Part shown: in pieces, positions 8,707 to 16,319 of the stretch
How positions within the stretch are numbered: position 1 is the stretch's first letter
How the letters are laid out: each line of letters begins with the position of its first letter
DNA from: Spirosoma luteum DSM 19990
GTDB taxonomy: Bacteria; Bacteroidota; Bacteroidia; Cytophagales; Spirosomataceae
Assembly: GCF_000374065.1 (NCBI RefSeq)
Contig: NZ_KB893247.1
Coordinates: 129,496 to 193,495 of the forward strand
Direction of reading: 5' to 3'
DNA length: 64,000 bases
Translations under genes and position numbers: made by a program
The notes under the pieces: generated by a model
The model's database searches: none
What the model was told of the DNA's origin: nothing
The model's input: the letters and a program-made list of their open reading frames with translations, nothing else

Positions 8707-9798
8707 CTATTTTTTTACAAAGGGGAGTTTAACGACCTGAGCTTTGAGCAACTTGCCCCGGACGCTGACAAAAATTTCGGAGCCGAGTTTGCTGAAGGCC
8801 GTTTGTACGTAACCCAATCCAACCCCTTTGCCCAGCGTGGGCGACTGGGTGCCGGACGTTACCTCGCCAATGGGCGTGCCCTCGGCATTGGTCAATTCGT
8901 AGTGGCCACGGGGCACACCCCGGTCAATAAGTTTAAAGCCAATCAATTTACGCGGTACGCCCTGCTCTTTCTGCGCTTTCAGCACATCGGCATCGATAAA
9001 CGGATGGGTAAATTTAGTCACCCATCCCAGGCCCGCTTCAATGGGTGATGTTTCGTCGGTGATGTCGTTGCCATAAAGGTTGTAACCCATTTCGAGCCGT
9101 AGCGTGTCGCGGGCACCGAGGCCGATGGGTTTGATGCCGTATGGCTCGCCCGCTTTCATAATAGCATTCCAGACGATTTCTGCCTGATGGTTGGATACGT
9201 AAATCTCGAAGCCTCCTGCACCCGTGTACCCCGTTGCGGATACAATGACATTAGCGCAGCCGGCAAAATCGGTTTTCTCAAAGGTGTAGTACTCCATCGA
9301 ATCCAGATCGGCTTCGGTGAGTGACTGCAATGCTTTAGCGGCCAGCGGCCCCTGCACGGCAAACAGGCACATGTTGTCCGACACGTCGATCATCGTCAAG
9401 GGATAATCCGATGCGTACTGGCTGATCCAGTTCCAGTCTTTTTCGATGTTGGATGCGTTCACCACGAGCATATACTCCAGCTCATTGATGCGGTACACCA
9501 GCAGGTCGTCCACAATACCGCCCCGGCCATTAGGCAGGTAGCTGTACTGCACTTTTCCATCGAACAGTATGCTGGCATCGTTAGCCGAAACGCGCTGAAT
9601 CAGGTCCAGTGCTCCTTCGCCTTTGAGGATAAACTCACCCATGTGTGAGACATCGAAAATGCCGACGCTGTTCCGGACGGTATTGTGTTCGTCGAGGTCG
9701 GACGAGTAGCGAACGGGCATCTCAAAACCCGCGAACGGTACAATTTTAGCACCCAACTGCTGATGAATGTGATGAAGGGGAACCTGCTTTAGCGACAT
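8707..9798 (-). CDS. gcvT: glycine cleavage system aminomethyltransferase (T protein)
   Basis: 363 residues, normal GcvT length. T protein transfers the aminomethyl carbon of glycine from lipoylated H protein to tetrahydrofolate, releasing ammonia. Visible signatures are FAGFEMPVRY and FDVSHMGEF in the N-terminal folate-binding half, GYTGAGGFEIY, LGARDTLRLEMGYNLYGND, and the C-terminal GEVTSGTQSPTLGKGVGLGYV. The frame is open to 9819, but the ATG at 9798 (MSLKQVPLHHIH) is preferred because a TAnnTTTG box at 9817-9824 overlaps the longer start. The P and H protein genes are not in the window. Confidence 0.95.
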   Translation of the reverse strand: MSLKQVPLHHIHQQLGAKIVPFAGFEMPVRYSSDLDEHNTVRNSVGIFDVSHMGEFILKGEGALDLIQRVSANDASILFDGKVQYSYLPNGRGGIVDDLLVYRINELEYMLVVNASNIEKDWNWISQYASDYPLTMIDVSDNMCLFAVQGPLAAKALQSLTEADLDSMEYYTFEKTDFAGCANVIVSATGYTGAGGFEIYVSNHQAEIVWNAIMKAGEPYGIKPIGLGARDTLRLEMGYNLYGNDITDETSPIEAGLGWVTKFTHPFIDADVLKAQKEQGVPRKLIGFKLIDRGVPRGHYELTNAEGTPIGEVTSGTQSPTLGKGVGLGYVQTAFSKLGSEIFVSVRGKLLKAQVVKLPFVKK

Positions 9799-9816
9799 GT
9801 ATACGGGGTTATCGGG

Positions 9817-9824
9817 CAAATTTA
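9817..9824 (-). promoter_or_regulatory. -7 promoter box of gcvT
   Basis: TAAATTTG on the minus strand, an exact TAnnTTTG Bacteroidota -7 element 18 bp before the gcvT ATG. No convincing TTG at -33. Confidence 0.45.
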
Positions 9825-9868
9825 CAAAACAGATTACGGGATTCCAGCCTAGTGCCCGACGAATTAGC

Positions 9869-11326
9869 TCAGTACAGGCTGAAGTTAATGGGCAGGTTAT
9901 ATTTTACCCGCACTTTTTTCCCTCGCTGAACCCCGGGCTTCCATCGGCCACTCATTTTTCTTACGACCCGAAGGGCTTCCTTATCAACATCGGGATGAAC
10001 CCCTTTCATCACTTCGTAATCGCACAGCGAACCGTCGGTACACACCACAAAACTGACAAATACCTTACCTTGTATACCCTCTTTTTGAGCACTGACAGGG
10101 TAGCTAAGGTTTTCACTCAGAAAATTTCCGAGTCCAGCCATGCCTCCCGGAAATTCCGGCTGCTGTTCAAGAACCGTGTAACGAACAACGTCAGCCTGTC
10201 CCGTCCTGGTCTGCCCTTCTTTTAGTACACCATCGACATATTTCTCCTCATAAGAGTAGGAGTTATCGGCGTACCGACCTATCCAGTCGCCGTGTTTGAG
10301 CCCGTCTTTATAGCTTCCCTCTTCGGTGAAGGTGGTGTAAACACTGGTATCGGCGTACGATTCCCGACGTTCTACCAGAATGGCCCGGCCGTTGCCTTTA
10401 TCGACCAACTGCCGCCCGGTACTGTCCCAGAAGGCGATGACCTGCTCCGGAATATCGGTTCCAATTTTCCGTTCGCTCACCCCCGTGCTGATCTTTCTGA
10501 TTTGACCATTGGGATACCACGACGTTACGGCTTCCTTCGTGTCGAATGTCTCTGCTTTTCGGGACACCACTCCATTGGGGTGATAGTATAGTTCTTCGCC
10601 CACTCGTTTTCCATTCTGGTAATAAGCCTGACGAACACGGTTGCCATCTTCGTCAGTGGCTACCAGTATACTTTCCCACTGTACATTAGCGTTTTGGTGT
10701 CCCGTCAAATGGACCCATTTTCCAGTGGCTGTTTTATATGATTTTAGCTTACGGGTTATGGGGAACCGATTTATTAGCTTCCAGGATTTATCTTTCCGCT
10801 CGTATAATACGATGTCGCCCGTCGGTAATCTTGTCACATTTATTGGCGTGATCTGCTTGTATTGGGCTCTAGCACTGTCTGCCAGTGGTTCAAGTTTAGC
10901 ATCGAAATACAGAATTTTCGACTCATTCTGATACACAAACGGCTCATTTTTAGCAAATGTGATGGGGATGTTCATTTGCTGACGCACGGCTTTACCACCT
11001 TTCAGGGCGGGCTTCCAGGCCCGAAAAAGCGAGAACACCCGTATGGCTTCCTGATCCATATCGGGACGCAGACTCTTTAGTACGCTGACGTCCGACACAC
11101 TGCCGTCCGGCTCAATAACACTGCTTATAATAACGCGCCCACCCAGCCCCTCGGCTTCGGCGGCTATTGGTTTGCGCAGGTTGGTCTGAAGATACGTATT
11201 GAGAAAGGCTATACCTCCGTGTGGTACGGCCACACTATCTACGTCGAAATCTTTATAAGCGGGTTGCTGGGCCAGTGCTGGCGGGCATACTAATAGAAGA
11301 AGGAGGCAAAGAAGGCGTATGAACAT
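9869..11326 (-). CDS. exported protein with two TonB C-terminal domains and MORN-like repeats
   Basis: 485 residues with a cleavable signal peptide (LLCLLLLLVCPPALAQ). A TonB_C-like domain covers about residues 35-120 (GRVIISSVIEPDGSVSDVSV then EAIRVFSLFRAWKPALKGG). A second is at the C-terminus (GKVFVSFVVCTDGSLCDYEV then EALRVVRKMSGRWKPGVQRG). Between them is a stretch with YwqK/MORN-like turns such as YYHPNGVVSRKAE, SWYPNGQIRKIST and YKDGLKHGDWIGRY. It has no N-terminal membrane anchor of a classical TonB, so it is probably a periplasmic or surface binding protein rather than an energy transducer. Its function is unknown. Confidence 0.75.
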   Translation of the reverse strand: MFIRLLCLLLLLVCPPALAQQPAYKDFDVDSVAVPHGGIAFLNTYLQTNLRKPIAAEAEGLGGRVIISSVIEPDGSVSDVSVLKSLRPDMDQEAIRVFSLFRAWKPALKGGKAVRQQMNIPITFAKNEPFVYQNESKILYFDAKLEPLADSARAQYKQITPINVTRLPTGDIVLYERKDKSWKLINRFPITRKLKSYKTATGKWVHLTGHQNANVQWESILVATDEDGNRVRQAYYQNGKRVGEELYYHPNGVVSRKAETFDTKEAVTSWYPNGQIRKISTGVSERKIGTDIPEQVIAFWDSTGRQLVDKGNGRAILVERRESYADTSVYTTFTEEGSYKDGLKHGDWIGRYADNSYSYEEKYVDGVLKEGQTRTGQADVVRYTVLEQQPEFPGGMAGLGNFLSENLSYPVSAQKEGIQGKVFVSFVVCTDGSLCDYEVMKGVHPDVDKEALRVVRKMSGRWKPGVQRGKKVRVKYNLPINFSLY

Positions 11327-11352
11327 GGCTGAGAGGTGTTTTAAGGACGTCC

Positions 11353-11360
11353 CAAAATTA
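11353..11360 (-). promoter_or_regulatory. -7 promoter box of the TonB-C/MORN protein
   Basis: TAATTTTG on the minus strand, an exact TAnnTTTG, 26 bp before the ATG at 11326. Confidence 0.45.
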
Positions 11361-11389
11361 CGTATTCATCCGTAAAAATTAGTTTGTTT

Positions 11390-12031
11390 TCAGGGAGCTG
11401 TTGCCCGTATGGAGAGTCGTTCGACACCAGCAGCAACGAGCGCTTCCAGTTGAGATTCGGAAGCCCCGTCGGCAACGATCTTGACCCCTACCGAACGGGG
11501 AACGAGGGTGCGAAATTGAACTGCCTGATCGAGCAAAAAGGGGAGTGGCAAAGCCCCCGTCGCATTCTTTACGAAATCGACCCCGGCATCGGTAGCCTGT
11601 TTGATAACCAACTGGGTTTGTGCTGCATCCAGCAGCGACGATTCCAGAATGACCGTAGCGAATTTCTCGGACCGATGAACCAGCGAAACCAGTTTAGCCA
11701 GTTCGATCTTTATCCAGCCCGATGAGGACGAAAAAAGGGCCGAAGTATTCAGGACTACTTCGATCTCACTGGCACCATCAGCCAGTGCCAGTTCTATTTC
11801 GGATTGCTTGGCTTCAGTACGCTGATAGCCAAAGGGAAAACCGACTACCGTAGCCAGCATGGCCGGGTGGGTCTCGCCCAGTTCGCGCCGAAATTTCTTC
11901 ACCCAGAAGGGAGCCACCGTCATACCGGCCAGCCCCAGTTGCGTCACCTCATCGAGCGCGTCGTACTGCTCGCTTATGGTAACGTCGGGATGGATTAACG
12001 TCCGTTCGATGTAGGGGAAGAGGTGATTCAC
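11390..12031 (-). CDS. deoC: deoxyribose-phosphate aldolase
   Basis: 213 residues, cytosolic TIM barrel. DeoC splits 2-deoxyribose 5-phosphate into acetaldehyde and glyceraldehyde 3-phosphate in deoxynucleoside salvage. The Schiff-base lysine is Lys155 in VDFVKNATG and the second catalytic lysine is Lys184 in VGVKIVADG. VVGFPFG and the N-terminal IERTLIHPDVT also fit the family. The second motif is VKIVADG where many DeoC proteins have VKAAGG, a mild divergence. The ATG is at 12031. A hairpin separates it from rluB upstream on the same strand, so it may have its own promoter. Confidence 0.9.
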   Translation of the reverse strand: MNHLFPYIERTLIHPDVTISEQYDALDEVTQLGLAGMTVAPFWVKKFRRELGETHPAMLATVVGFPFGYQRTEAKQSEIELALADGASEIEVVLNTSALFSSSSGWIKIELAKLVSLVHRSEKFATVILESSLLDAAQTQLVIKQATDAGVDFVKNATGALPLPFLLDQAVQFRTLVPRSVGVKIVADGASESQLEALVAAGVERLSIRATAP

Positions 12032-12041
12032 GTTTTAATGA

Positions 12042-12109
12042 GTGGAAGAGCGAAAGAATGAAAAAGTGATTTTTCAGAACCTACTTTCGCTTTTCTTTCG
12101 CTCTTTCAC
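12042..12109 (-). terminator. hairpin between rluB and deoC
   Basis: 17-bp arms at 12042-12058 and 12093-12109, with one G-T pair and a 34-base loop, directly after the rluB stop (minus strand). The loop is long and there is no clean T-run, so it may be a weak terminator or an mRNA 3' stabiliser. Confidence 0.45.
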
Positions 12110-12112
12110 CCT

Positions 12113-13963
12113 TTATGAATTCAGATACTTTAGTTTTATCACCTCTTTGGGGTCGAGGAAGCGCCATTTACCACGGGGCAATTCTTTTTTGGTCAGGCCC
12201 GCGTAGGTGGTCCGGTCAAGCTTGCTGACTTCATAACCGAAATGCTCAAACATCCGGCGTACAATCCGATTGCGGCCGGAGTGAATTTCGATACCCACTA
12301 CGTAGGCGTCGGGCGTTACAATGCTGAGGGCATCAGGTTTGATGGGGCCATCTTCCAGTTCGATTCCTTTTTTGAGGGCTTCAAAATGCTCGTCGGTGAT
12401 GGGCTTATCCAACTCGACCTGGTATATTTTACGGACGTTGTTGGATGGGTGCGTGAGTTTATCGGCCAGTTCCCCATCGTTCGTAAAGAGCAGTAATCCC
12501 GTGGTGTTGCGGTCCAGCCGGCCAACCGGATACATCCGAAAATTGCCCGCATCGGCTACCAGCTCCATAACGGTTTTGCGTTCTTCGGGATCTTCGGTGG
12601 TGGTGATGTAATCTTTTGGTTTGTTTAGCAGTACGTAGACAAAACGCTCCGGATTTAGAGTTTTGGTGCCGTATTTGACGGTATCACCTTCTTTTACCTG
12701 GAAACCCATCTCGGTTACGACTTTACCATTTACCGAGATATCGCCCCGCGTAATCAGTTCGTCGGCTTCCCGGCGCGAGCAAACGCCCGAATTGGCAATG
12801 TACCGGTTCAACCGGGTGGTAGTCGACCCATCGGTACGATCCCGAACGCTTACGCGTTTTGGCTTCTCGTCGTCCTGCTTACGCTCCCCCCGTGGACCAT
12901 CAGTGCGGGCCCGTCCGGCAAACCGATTACGCGACTCCTCCAGATTATAGTTGGGTGCTTTGGTGTACATACCCGTACGGCGGTCACCCGACTCTTTCCG
13001 TTGCTGCCCGGTAAAACGAGAATCCTCGTCCCGGCTGTTATCGTTGTTGAAACGTTCGCGGTTGCGCTCGTCTGCTTCCGGACTAAACCCGCCTACTCGC
13101 TTGAATGCCGGTTTGTCGGGTCGGTTACCCCGGCTCTGACCACGGGAAAGGCGGGATGCGCCATCCTTATTTGCGTCACTGGACCAGTTGTTGTCGCGGG
13201 AGCCCTCGTTCCGACCAAAACGGGGAGGACCGGCGGGTTTACCATCACGGGGGCGCTCATCACGACCGGGCCGATCACGGCTGGAGTCGTTCCGGTCCGT
13301 TGAAAAACGAGGCCGCTCATCCCGGTTAAAACGGGGAGGGCCGGAGGGCCGAAAACCATTTCCGGAAGGTCTGCCGCTACCTTCTTCCCGGCCACGTCGG
13401 CTATCGCCCTCGCGGCTGTCACGCCGGTCGCTGTCAAAATGGGGCTTGTCTGACGGGAATCGACTGGTACGGTTGAAATCCGGGCGATCGCCAGAACCAC
13501 GTTCGGAACGCGGAGAACGGGAATCTCTGTCGTCGCGCCCTGAGCGACGATCATCGGACCGCTGGTTGCTGTCACGGCCAAACCGGGGGCTGTCCTGCCG
13601 GGGGCCATCCTTTCGGGGACGATCTGAACTCGACCGATTATCAGTATCTCTGGGAAAGCGCGCTGGCTTATCGGACCGGCCTCCCGAATTGCCTGAATCC
13701 CGGCTAAAACGGGGGCTCGATGACCCCGGACCATATGACCGGGACCCTCCAGTCCCAGACCGATCGTTGTCGGTAGGGCGGCTGAATTTAGGCCGGTCGT
13801 TGTCCCGGCTAAACCGAGGACCGTCTGGTCGGGGGCGATCATCCCCCGGTTTGCGAACGTCATCCCGACGATCGGTAGAACGTCCCGCCCGCCGTTGCGG
13901 GTCACCATCGCGGCTTGATCCGGTACTCCGGTCGCGGTCGTTCTTCTCTGAATCCTGACTCAT
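12113..13963 (-). CDS. rluB: RluB/RsuA-family pseudouridine synthase with long disordered N-terminus
   Basis: 616 residues. The last 234 are a standard large-subunit rRNA pseudouridine synthase. An S4 RNA-binding domain starts at about 383 (TRLNRYIANSGVCSRREADE). The catalytic motif is VGRLDRNTTGLLLFTNDG with Asp484, and the C-terminus has EIHSGRNRIVRRMFEHFGYEV. In the RluB family this makes the pseudouridine at 23S position 2605. The first about 380 residues are low complexity, rich in Arg, Asp, Ser, Gly and Pro, with recurring RFSRD, RFGRD and DRP units, and are predicted disordered. Shorter such extensions are common in Bacteroidota; this one is long and probably binds RNA. A TACCTTTG box lies 82 bp upstream. 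Confidence 0.9.
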   Translation of the reverse strand: MSQDSEKNDRDRSTGSSRDGDPQRRAGRSTDRRDDVRKPGDDRPRPDGPRFSRDNDRPKFSRPTDNDRSGTGGSRSYGPGSSSPRFSRDSGNSGGRSDKPARFPRDTDNRSSSDRPRKDGPRQDSPRFGRDSNQRSDDRRSGRDDRDSRSPRSERGSGDRPDFNRTSRFPSDKPHFDSDRRDSREGDSRRGREEGSGRPSGNGFRPSGPPRFNRDERPRFSTDRNDSSRDRPGRDERPRDGKPAGPPRFGRNEGSRDNNWSSDANKDGASRLSRGQSRGNRPDKPAFKRVGGFSPEADERNRERFNNDNSRDEDSRFTGQQRKESGDRRTGMYTKAPNYNLEESRNRFAGRARTDGPRGERKQDDEKPKRVSVRDRTDGSTTTRLNRYIANSGVCSRREADELITRGDISVNGKVVTEMGFQVKEGDTVKYGTKTLNPERFVYVLLNKPKDYITTTEDPEERKTVMELVADAGNFRMYPVGRLDRNTTGLLLFTNDGELADKLTHPSNNVRKIYQVELDKPITDEHFEALKKGIELEDGPIKPDALSIVTPDAYVVGIEIHSGRNRIVRRMFEHFGYEVSKLDRTTYAGLTKKELPRGKWRFLDPKEVIKLKYLNS

Positions 13964-14044
13964 GGAAAATAATGTAAATCAAAAATTATTGTATAGTAAT
14001 CTGGCTGATTATCAGCGCTTAGTCTTCATAAGGTAAGTGGGCCA

Positions 14045-14052
14045 CAAAGGTA
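14045..14052 (-). promoter_or_regulatory. -7 promoter box of rluB
   Basis: TACCTTTG on the minus strand, an exact TAnnTTTG, 82 bp before the rluB ATG, which implies a leader of roughly 75 nt. Confidence 0.45.
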
Positions 14053-14606
14053 GTACTAAATTCAGAATGGTGTATTTTATAATGAGCCTTACTATAGGCA
14101 AGTCGACTCGTTGATGCTTCGGCTGTTTTCCTGGTGCCCGGATTTTCTTCAGGAGCTATCAGAATCAGCATTACCTTATTTTATCTTTATTTTAGAAAGA
14201 TTTACAACGTACCCAGGGGGTTTCTCTAATAAGCTGTCCCATCTAGTAGACGGCTAATGTTAACAGTAGTTGATTGGTTTAAATTCAGACTCTTCCGGTT
14301 CGGCAATTGATTATTCTGCCACTCATTCTTTCCCGGCCAGTACCGAAGCTCCTTTTATAGCGGAATGGCTGTTGAATCAACGGGCGTATCCGTCGCTGAT
14401 AATAGTACCGATTTATGTACGGGATTACCTGCAAAGCAGCCAGCGAAGCGTTAATGCCTGTTCGGGCGGTTATGGCAATCAGGGTTCTGACAAATCATGG
14501 CACTACCTGTGTCCTGGTTTGCAAAAGACCAGAATTTAACGCCTGCACCTACACAAAAGCCGAGCTGGTATCGGGTAGAGCATTTAGGTAAGCCCGACAA
14601 TAAGCC

Positions 14607-14614
14607 TATTTTTG
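14607..14614 (+). promoter_or_regulatory. -7 promoter box of the sulfatase gene
   Basis: TATTTTTG, an exact TAnnTTTG, 38 bp before the ATG at 14652. A TTTA at 14583-14586 lies at about the -33 spacing. Confidence 0.45.
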
Positions 14615-14651
14615 CCTGGACTATTTTCTGCAAAACTGACTCAATCCTTCT

Positions 14652-16112
14652 ATGGCTTTCCTTCCTAAACACTCTTCTCGTGTTGTACCAGGTGTTTTCC
14701 TACTGGCTGGTCTCGGTTTGTTTATGGGTGCCTGGATGATGAAACCCGCTCCACCTACCTCACCTAATGTGGTCCTATTCTTTATGGACGACATGGGGTA
14801 TGGTGATTTATCCGTAACGGGTGCGCTGGCTTATACTACGCCAAACCTGGACAAAATGGCCGCAGAAGGCACTCGTTTTACCAATTTCCTGTCAGCTCAG
14901 GCCGTTTGTAGTGCGTCGCGGGCGGCCTTACTAACGGGTTGCTATCCTAACCGCCTGGGTATTTCCGGTGCATTAGGACCTAACTCACCCGTTGGCCTGA
15001 ATCCGGATGAAGAAACCCTGGCCGACCTGCTGAAAGAAAAGGGCTATGCTACGGGTATTTTCGGCAAATGGCACCTGGGCGATAAAAAGGAATTTTTGCC
15101 CTTACAACAGGGATTCGATGACTATTATGGCGTACCCTATTCGCACGATATGTGGCCGCTACACCCGAATCAGGCGCAGGCCCACTACCCGCCCCTCCGC
15201 TGGATTGACGGGAACGAACCAGGACCGGAGATCAGGAATTTAGATGATGCCGGTCAGATTACCCGTACCATTACCGACCGGGCCATCTCGTTCATTCGAA
15301 AACACCGCAAAAAGCCGTTTTTCCTGTACGTGCCGCATCCATTGCCACATGTACCGCTGGCGGCTTCCGGTCAGTTTAAAGGCAGGAGTGCCCGGGGTAT
15401 TTTTGGCGATGTACTGACTGAATTGGACTGGTCTGTGGGGCAGGTTTTAGCGGAGATAAAAAAGCAGGGACTGGATGAAAATACGCTGGTCCTTTTCATC
15501 AGTGATAACGGCCCCTGGCTAAATTATGGTGATCATGCCGGCTCAACGGGTGGATTTCGGGAAGGCAAAGGAACCTCGTTTGAAGGGGGACAGCGGGTAC
15601 CCTTTCTGGTTCGCTGGCCGGGTATGGTACCGGCAGGGCGGGTAAGCAACAAACTGCTGACCGCCCTTGATATTCTGCCAACAGTAGCGAAACTCTGTGG
15701 CGCCCGATTACCCAAAAAACGGATTGATGGCGTTGACTGGACGGCATTATTGAAAGGGGATAATACGGTAACACCCCGCGAAAAATTTTACTACTATTAT
15801 CGAAAAAATAGCCTGGAAGCCGTTCGACAGGGCGAATGGAAGTTAGTATTCGCTCATCCCGGCCGAACGTATGAAGGGTTCCTGCCGGGTAAAGATGGGA
15901 AACCCGGCCCCAGTACAGAGAGTCACCAATTTCCAATGGCACTGTATGACCTGCGTCGTGATCCCGGTGAGCGATACGACGTACAGGAGCAACATCCTGA
16001 TGTAGTGGCCGAACTGGAAAAGGTGGCTGAAGAAGCAAGAGCCGATCTGGGAGACGACATACAGAAAAAAACCGGTGCCAATGTGCGTGAGGCAGGCCAT
16101 GCCGACCAATAA
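14652..16112 (+). CDS. S1-family arylsulfatase
   Basis: 486 residues with an N-terminal hydrophobic signal or anchor (about 11-28). It is a type I sulfatase hydrolysing sulfate esters in the periplasm or outside. The metal site begins with VVLFFMDDMGYGD (Asp46, Asp47). The formylglycine precursor Cys86 lies in CSASRAALLTG, matching the C-x-[SPA]-x-R signature and needing an activating enzyme. FGKWHLGD and a later LFISDNGPW supply further active-site residues. The substrate cannot be told; sulfated glycans are typical in this phylum. No formylglycine-generating enzyme is in the window. A hairpin terminator follows. Confidence 0.9.
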   Translation: MAFLPKHSSRVVPGVFLLAGLGLFMGAWMMKPAPPTSPNVVLFFMDDMGYGDLSVTGALAYTTPNLDKMAAEGTRFTNFLSAQAVCSASRAALLTGCYPNRLGISGALGPNSPVGLNPDEETLADLLKEKGYATGIFGKWHLGDKKEFLPLQQGFDDYYGVPYSHDMWPLHPNQAQAHYPPLRWIDGNEPGPEIRNLDDAGQITRTITDRAISFIRKHRKKPFFLYVPHPLPHVPLAASGQFKGRSARGIFGDVLTELDWSVGQVLAEIKKQGLDENTLVLFISDNGPWLNYGDHAGSTGGFREGKGTSFEGGQRVPFLVRWPGMVPAGRVSNKLLTALDILPTVAKLCGARLPKKRIDGVDWTALLKGDNTVTPREKFYYYYRKNSLEAVRQGEWKLVFAHPGRTYEGFLPGKDGKPGPSTESHQFPMALYDLRRDPGERYDVQEQHPDVVAELEKVAEEARADLGDDIQKKTGANVREAGHADQ

Positions 16113-16138
16113 GCTGCTTGCCCGTTGATTTAGCTATG

Positions 16139-16173
16139 TGCCGTGTACGGATAGAGTCCATTCGTACACGGCA
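16139..16173 (+). terminator. hairpin downstream of the sulfatase gene
   Basis: 14-bp stem (16139-16152 with 16160-16173, one G-T pair) and a 7-base loop, 26 bp after the stop. The T-run is weak (TTGTCAATTAT). Confidence 0.6.
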
Positions 16174-16319
16174 TTGTCAATTATATCGAGTACCCGAATC
16201 TGGGAAGGCATTTTACCGACGAAGCAATCCACAGAAGCCAAACGTCGTTAGTGAATAGTTATAGGTGCGCCTTTCCTTCCTGTTTTACCTGTCTCTGACC
16301 AGCTATTACCCTATTCTGT

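Larger units (their letters stand above)
13964..14651. other. 688-bp intergenic region without a convincing gene
   Basis: Lies between divergent rluB and the sulfatase gene. It holds a -7 box for each (14045-14052 minus, 14607-14614 plus). Short open frames such as 14270-14539 have no protein-like composition or recognisable motif. No tRNA or structured RNA is evident. Confidence 0.5.

Noticed and set aside
9819..9868. Possible glycine riboswitch ahead of gcvT
   Set aside because: The gap to the upstream gene is only about 70 bp, too short for the aptamer, and contains a promoter box directly before the start.
13188..13958. 256-codon plus-strand open frame opposite the rluB N-terminus
   Set aside because: Rich in Arg, Ser, Gly and Pro as the mirror of the repetitive sense codons; no start context or motif. 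The sense frame carries the enzyme.
14270..14739. Two small plus-strand frames before the sulfatase gene
   Set aside because: No motif, no conservation cue, and the second overlaps the sulfatase start in another frame.
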